A stretch of DNA of 64,000 nt from the NCBI GenBank assembly GCA_020632655.1, contig JACKFD010000014.1, positions 87,228-151,227 on the forward strand, written 5' to 3'. Below, in pieces: positions 59,976 to 64,000 of this stretch (positions are counted from its first letter, which is position 1; every line of letters begins with the position of its first letter). The DNA is from Spirochaetaceae bacterium (lineage in GTDB: Bacteria; Myxococcota_A; UBA9160; UBA4427). Both the position numbers and the translations under genes were made by a program. The notes under the pieces were generated by a model. The model ran no database searches and was not told the origin of the DNA. It was given only the letters and a program-made list of their open reading frames with translations.

Positions 59976-61876
59976 CGCCGCCGAGGATAGGGCCTCCGGC
60001 GTCGATCCGGCGGATGCACGCCCTCGTCGACGGGGGACTCGTCGTCGTCCGCCGGGTCGAGGCATCCGGGATCGGCCGGATGGTCGATCAGCCCGTCGCC
60101 GTCGTTGTCGCGGCCGTCGTCGCAGGCGATCTCGAGGGCCTGCTCGGCGTCGTCGAGGGGCGATCGGCAGCCGGGGTCCTCCGGATGGTCCGTCCTGCCG
60201 TCGCCGTCGTCGTCGCGACCGTTCGAGCAGGCGAAGGCGCAGATCGGCTCGCCGGCCTCGGCGAAGGCGAGCTCTGCGAGGGGAACGGCGATCCCGGAGC
60301 TGGCCGTCGCGACGAGCACGAGCTGCTCGGATAGAAAGAGACTCGCGATCGTTCCGGCTGCATGGCCGTCTTGTTCGGTCTCGAGTACGCGATCGGTCTC
60401 GCCCAATCGGGTCGTACCCAGGCCCGCGTCGAGCTCGAGGGACTGTTCGGGGTCCGCGTCCCAGGGCATCGGCGCCGGGAGGATCGGCCGCATGCCCGGC
60501 GACATGGGGAGTCCCTCGACCTCGACGCCGGCGAGCAGACCTTCCTCGTCGAAGGTGAAGGTCCCACGACCGAGTACGCGCTCGAGGGGTGCGTTCGAGA
60601 AGACCGGTCCCTGCGTCGCGATCTCCAGTCGAGGCAGGTGGGTGGCCAGGAATCCCGGGTCGGAGGAGACGAACTTGAATCCGGGCGGGCGATCGAAGAG
60701 CTCCTCGATCACGCTCGGTGGAACGACCGAGAAGAATGCATTCACGAGGCTGGCCGATACGCGAGGCGAGCCAGCGCCGATCGAGCCGACATCGGGCTCG
60801 TGGACCGGGATGGGCGTCGTCATGGCCCAGGTGAAGTGGCTGGGACCGCTTCGGGCCACCCGGAGCGTCGTGGAGTGGCTTCGGCCCAGCGAGTCGAATG
60901 TGGTGACCGGGATCGGGAAGGCTCGGTCGCTCCGGACGGGATCGACGGAGCCCGGGAGGATCGGCCCGTCGGCGTCGAGCTCGAAGACGAGGCGGATCGA
61001 CTCCGTCGCACGGGGCGGGATCGGCACGTTCGGGACGAGGACGTCCGAGGGGGCCTCGGCGCGCACGCCGGTCTCGAGATCGAAGCGGTGGCCCTGCACG
61101 CGTTGGTAGGCGCTCGTCGTGAGGCGGCCACGGGACGTGAGGTGGATCGAGCCGACATCCTCGATCGGCCTGAGGGCGGCCCAGCTCGGATCGAGCCGGC
61201 AGACTCGGCGTGTGCGCGGGTGCTCCGGGCACCCCGCGCCGTCGTCTTCGACGGCCCATTCGAGGCTCGACTGGAAGAACTGTGTCGACGCGCCGTAGGG
61301 GCCCGACAGGGCAACCTCGATCGTGTGCTCGCTCTCGCCCGGGCGCCCGCGATTCTGTTTCTCGCGCGAATCTTCGGTCCCGTCGTCGGCCCATCGCAGG
61401 GGAACCGACAGGCTGCGCGGCTCGAGCAGTCGGCCGTGGGAATCGAAGTGGACCGTCGAATGCACCCACGCCTCGCTCGTCGGGCTCGTCGCGTCATCCG
61501 CATCCTCGCCACCCGCCGAGACGGGCCCGATCGAGATCGTCCAGGTGCCCGGTTCTGCTTCGCGGTGCCACTCGATCGAGAGCTCCCGCGGCTCCGCGTC
61601 CCGATCGTGGACCGTGACGACCGAGCGGAACGGGGCCGGCACGTCGATGCCCATCCCGGCGAATGGCGTCGCGGGCGTGTCCGCGTCGAGGTTCACGACG
61701 AGGTCGAGGCGGCGGGTCGGGCGCGGGTGGCAGCGCGGGGTGGCCGCGCGTCGCACCGTCCTCTCCACGCGATCGTGGCGCAGTCGGCGCTTCCCCTCGC
61801 GGTCCGATGCGGTGCTCGGGAGCGCGCCGAGGACGAGTGCCAGGCAGAGTGCGAGCGATCGGGTCGGACGGTCCAT
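59972..61876 (-). CDS. Exported protein with hook-D2-like modules and C-terminal Asp-Gly repeats
   Basis: 634 residues from ATG 61876, 8-9 bases after GGAGG. Signal peptide LALCLALVLGALPSTAS. Two modules resemble the D2 (FlaE) domain of the flagellar hook protein: LDLVVNLDADTPA, VVTVHDRDAE, GTWTISIGP and STVHFDSHGRLL (about 55-180), and VTTFDSLGRSHSTTL, FTWAMTTP and GTFTFDEEGLLAGVE (about 320-475). The C-terminus has two CxNGRDDDGDGRTDHPEDPGC-type repeats, shortened here to DDDGDG and DNDGDG motifs with paired Cys (about 570-625), typical of Ca-binding exported proteins. A Sec signal is unexpected for a hook-derived domain. Function unknown. Confidence 0.75.
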   Translation of the reverse strand: MDRPTRSLALCLALVLGALPSTASDREGKRRLRHDRVERTVRRAATPRCHPRPTRRLDLVVNLDADTPATPFAGMGIDVPAPFRSVVTVHDRDAEPRELSIEWHREAEPGTWTISIGPVSAGGEDADDATSPTSEAWVHSTVHFDSHGRLLEPRSLSVPLRWADDGTEDSREKQNRGRPGESEHTIEVALSGPYGASTQFFQSSLEWAVEDDGAGCPEHPRTRRVCRLDPSWAALRPIEDVGSIHLTSRGRLTTSAYQRVQGHRFDLETGVRAEAPSDVLVPNVPIPPRATESIRLVFELDADGPILPGSVDPVRSDRAFPIPVTTFDSLGRSHSTTLRVARSGPSHFTWAMTTPIPVHEPDVGSIGAGSPRVSASLVNAFFSVVPPSVIEELFDRPPGFKFVSSDPGFLATHLPRLEIATQGPVFSNAPLERVLGRGTFTFDEEGLLAGVEVEGLPMSPGMRPILPAPMPWDADPEQSLELDAGLGTTRLGETDRVLETEQDGHAAGTIASLFLSEQLVLVATASSGIAVPLAELAFAEAGEPICAFACSNGRDDDGDGRTDHPEDPGCRSPLDDAEQALEIACDDGRDNDGDGLIDHPADPGCLDPADDDESPVDEGVHPPDRRRRPYPRRR

Positions 61877-62073
61877 GGGCGCCTCCGGACGGGGGATCCG
61901 TCGATAGCCGACGCCTAACATCTCTGCCTGGGGCCTTCGCCGGAGCAGCCGCATGCCGGAGCGCCCGACGGGCGGAGAGCCACGGAGTCGCGGCGCCGCG
62001 CCGCACGAAGGTGCGCGCGTCGCCGCGTGTCCTGCGTCGACTTCGCCCCGGGTCCGGGCTATCCCTCCCGCCC

Positions 62074-63033
62074 ATGCCGGCCGCCTCCGCCGATCGTCGC
62101 ACGGGCCTCGCCTGGGCCTTCGCGGCGGCCCTCGGCTCGGCCGGCTTCGTGATCCCCTGGAAGCTCGCGAACGAGGCGGGCGACCCCGCGCACAGCGTGC
62201 TCCTCCTGCTCGGCGTCGCCGCCCTCGCCAACAGCCTCCTCGTCCTGGGCCAGCGTCTCGCCGCCGGCAGCCTGCGCGCGTCGGGATTGCGCGCCGACCT
62301 CGGGGTGGCGGCGCTGCTCGCTGCCTTCACGCTCTTCGGCAACGTCGCGAGCGCGCGGGCGATCGCCGTCCTCTCCCCGGCGCTCCTGAACGTGCTGCTC
62401 CGGGCGGAGGTCCTGCTGGTCGCGGTCTTCGCCTGGGCGATGCTCGGCGAGCGGGTCGATCGCCGCTTCTGGCTCGGCGCCGGGATCGCCCTCGTCGGGC
62501 TCCTCGTGATCCAGGGGCATCCCGCCGAGATTGCGACGCGCGCCTTCCTCACGAGCGGCGCCGGACTCGCGATCGGCGCGGCCGCCTGCTTCAGCATGCT
62601 CGCCGTCGTGACGCGCCGCTTCATCCACGCGATCGATCCGGTCGTCGTGAACGCGCTGCGGCTCTGGATGGCGGTCGCGCTCTGGTTCCCGTTCTACGAG
62701 GCGCCGCGGCTCGATGCGCTGCCCCGGGAGCAGGTGCTCTACGCGGGGCTGGCGGCCGTGCTCGGACCCTTCGCGAGCCGACTCTGTCTGATGCTCTCGG
62801 CGCGTCATCTCGCGGCCCGCGTGACGACGCTCGCGAGTCTGACGGCGCCGGCGATGACGCTCGGGCTGGCCTGGTTGCTGCTCTCGGACTGGCCGAAGCC
62901 GAACGAGCTGATCGGCGGGGCGATCCTCGTGGCGGGCATCGCGATCCCGCTACTCGGTCGGCGCCGACGTCCGGATCCGCCGATCCCGGGTGACGAAATT
63001 CGAAGCGCGGCGGGCGATCAGTCGATGCGTTGA
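62074..63033 (+). CDS. EamA/DMT-family transporter
   Basis: 319 residues from ATG 62074. Ten membrane helices in two EamA repeats (RTGLAWAFAAALGSAGFVIPW at the start shortened as GLAWAFAAALGSAGF; second half from GAGLAIGAAACFSMLAVV). The family exports amino acids, nucleobases or other metabolites. Short start SD is weak (ATCCCTCCCGCCC). It converges with the next, minus-strand gene; the two 3' ends overlap by 16 bp (63018-63033). Substrate unknown. Confidence 0.9.
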   Translation: MPAASADRRTGLAWAFAAALGSAGFVIPWKLANEAGDPAHSVLLLLGVAALANSLLVLGQRLAAGSLRASGLRADLGVAALLAAFTLFGNVASARAIAVLSPALLNVLLRAEVLLVAVFAWAMLGERVDRRFWLGAGIALVGLLVIQGHPAEIATRAFLTSGAGLAIGAAACFSMLAVVTRRFIHAIDPVVVNALRLWMAVALWFPFYEAPRLDALPREQVLYAGLAAVLGPFASRLCLMLSARHLAARVTTLASLTAPAMTLGLAWLLLSDWPKPNELIGGAILVAGIAIPLLGRRRRPDPPIPGDEIRSAAGDQSMR

Positions 63034-63692
63034 TCGGAGAAGAGGGTCCACTCGGCGATGCGCCAGCCCGAGTCGGTCTCGACGACGCGTCCCTCGTAGC
63101 GACCCGTTCCGACGATCGCGGAGGGGCCGCCGCGGGTCGACGTGCGCAGCTGCAGGTAGACGGCGACCCGTGCGCTCGATGGCGTCTGGTCCCAGACGAT
63201 CGGATTCGTCAGGAAGTGGCGTCGCTGGACGCCCTCGGCGCGGAAGGTCGCGTGTCGGTCGCGCAGGGCGGCGACGATCTCCTTCCGGCTGGAGCCCATG
63301 ACCTGGGGCGCCGGGGCGAGGCCGGGGGCGGATTCGGGGAAGACGATCGTGAAGCGCGCGTCCGGCGTGAAGAGTGCGCCGAAGGCCTCCGTCTCGAGGG
63401 CGTCCGCGAGATGGGAGTAGCGATGCAGGAGGTCGAGGATGGCCAGGCGGTCCGACGCTTCCCGTCCGGTCGGAATGGTGGAGGCGCCCGGGAGCGTCGG
63501 CTGCAAGGCCGCTGTGGAAGGGGGCGGGGCGGAGGTCTCGGCGCGAGCAGGGCCCGCGACGGCAGTCAGCATCGTGAAGGCGAGTCCGACGAACATCGCG
63601 GTCTGCCGCACGGCGCGACAGCCCCCGATCGATCGCGCCGGCCGCGCTCGGCCGGGGATCGTGGGGTCGACTCCGCTCGACGGCCCATTCAT
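63018..63692 (-). CDS. Exported SnoaL/NTF2-like protein
   Basis: 224 residues; ATG 63692 follows GGGAGG. Signal peptide AMFVGLAFTMLTAVAGPARA, cut before ETS; the start may lie later, at ATG 33. The mature C-terminal domain (about 78-220) has the SnoaL-like NTF2 fold: AILDLLHRYSHLADALETEAF, FTPDARFTIVF, RHFLTNPIVW and YEGRVVETDSGWRIAEWTLF. Members of this cone-shaped fold are dehydratases, isomerases or ligand-binding proteins; an exported one is less common. Active-site residues cannot be fixed. Its 3' end overlaps that of the EamA gene. Confidence 0.85.
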   Translation of the reverse strand: MNGPSSGVDPTIPGRARPARSIGGCRAVRQTAMFVGLAFTMLTAVAGPARAETSAPPPSTAALQPTLPGASTIPTGREASDRLAILDLLHRYSHLADALETEAFGALFTPDARFTIVFPESAPGLAPAPQVMGSSRKEIVAALRDRHATFRAEGVQRRHFLTNPIVWDQTPSSARVAVYLQLRTSTRGGPSAIVGTGRYEGRVVETDSGWRIAEWTLFSDQRID

Positions 63693-64000
63693 GACTGCGG
63701 ACCTCCCTCACGCATTCGCGCCGTACCGGCTGCTCCGTCCCGGCGACGGGCCAGCGAGTCGCGAGTCTATCGCTGATCCCCCTCGCGGCGGTCTCCGAGG
63801 CGGACGCGGGACGGGTGAAATCTCGGGTCCACGACCGGAGTTCCGGCGGACCGTACGCCGCGTTCGTGAGCGAAGCCGGGCCGGCAGCGAGCCGGCAGCT
63901 GGGGCCCGACGCCCCGACTGCAGGTAACCTGCATCGCCTTGCACGCTACTCCCGACGAGGGAGTCGCCACGTCGATCAGCAGCAGGACCCGGCAGAGTCA
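63693..64000. other. Non-coding right edge
   Basis: No convincing gene in the last 308 bases; small frames here lack coding character. It contains the 15-bp inverted repeat described separately and probably the promoter region of the SnoaL-like gene. The next gene is presumably outside the window. Confidence 0.5.
63919..63933. repeat. 15-bp inverted repeat, possible operator
   Basis: TGCAGGT-A-ACCTGCA is a perfect 7+1+7 inverted repeat in the non-coding right edge, next to GGGGC/GCCCC (63901-63915). It has the look of a regulator binding site for a gene just beyond the window. Confidence 0.4.

Noticed and set aside
63767..63970. Small frames at the right edge as genes
   Set aside because: Arg/Gly/Pro-rich translation with no start signal or domain; typical shadow frames.

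Overview
The window is very G+C-rich, gene-dense DNA with third codon positions almost all G or C. It encodes a double-membrane bacterium: many lipoproteins, an outer-membrane porin, OmpA-like domains, an RND pump and a TolQ/TolR-type motor. The motor operon ends in an AgmX/PglI C-terminal-domain protein, and there are Asp-Gly-Asp-Gly calcium-type repeats, an OprB-like porin and a hook-domain-like exported protein. This combination suggests a deltaproteobacterial-type lineage (Myxococcota or a related uncultured phylum). That assignment is an inference; no rRNA or tRNA gene is present to fix it. I see no insertion sequence, phage or CRISPR array.

Region 1 (1-6066, + strand) is one compact operon: a large TPR protein entering from the left edge, a TPR lipoprotein, a small exported protein, a MotA/TolQ/ExbB protein, two ExbD/TolR proteins and a membrane-anchored AgmX/PglI-domain protein. 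It looks like a proton-driven envelope machine related to the Tol and Myxococcus gliding systems. The first ExbD paralogue carries Asn where the proton-carrying Asp is expected; the second keeps the Asp.

Region 2 (6067-21684) holds a clear cyclic-di-GMP-I (GEMM) riboswitch (6158-6250). It is followed by a 15.4-kb gene for a roughly 5120-residue exported protein: many DUF11-type modules, SdrD/CnaB-like modules, three OmpA-like modules and a C-terminal beta-barrel-like region ending in Phe. This riboswitch/giant-protein pair beside the motor operon is the most interesting system in the window.

Region 3 (21876-33843) is rich in signalling: a FIST (NosP-like) sensor overlapping a hybrid histidine kinase, an RND adaptor and pump, a GGDEF-EAL-PilZ fusion and a chemoreceptor. 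Cyclic-di-GMP turnover therefore lies close to a cyclic-di-GMP-controlled gene.

Region 4 (33909-46528) has an OprB-like porin, a bifunctional proline-catabolic PutA, a charged coiled-coil exported protein, an operon of four lipoproteins joined by ATGA overlaps (including an M48-like protein with a damaged zinc motif and an alpha/beta hydrolase), and on the minus strand an M16 peptidase with a non-catalytic M16-like lipoprotein.

Region 5 (46690-63692) is a mosaic: formate-tetrahydrofolate ligase, a haem-c DUF3365 protein, truncated haemoglobin, a CBS-pair protein behind a sigma-54-like promoter, two TRL-like lipoproteins, a voltage-gated potassium channel, a RetSat-like oxidoreductase with an LLM flavin enzyme, a DUF3604 lipoprotein, a P450 divergent from a TetR regulator, a hook-D2-like exported protein overlapping the Tag glycosylase, an EamA transporter and an exported SnoaL-like protein. 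Short tandem repeats of 36-38 bp with unrelated sequences sit at gene 3' ends or in spacers at 33768, 39424 and 55061.
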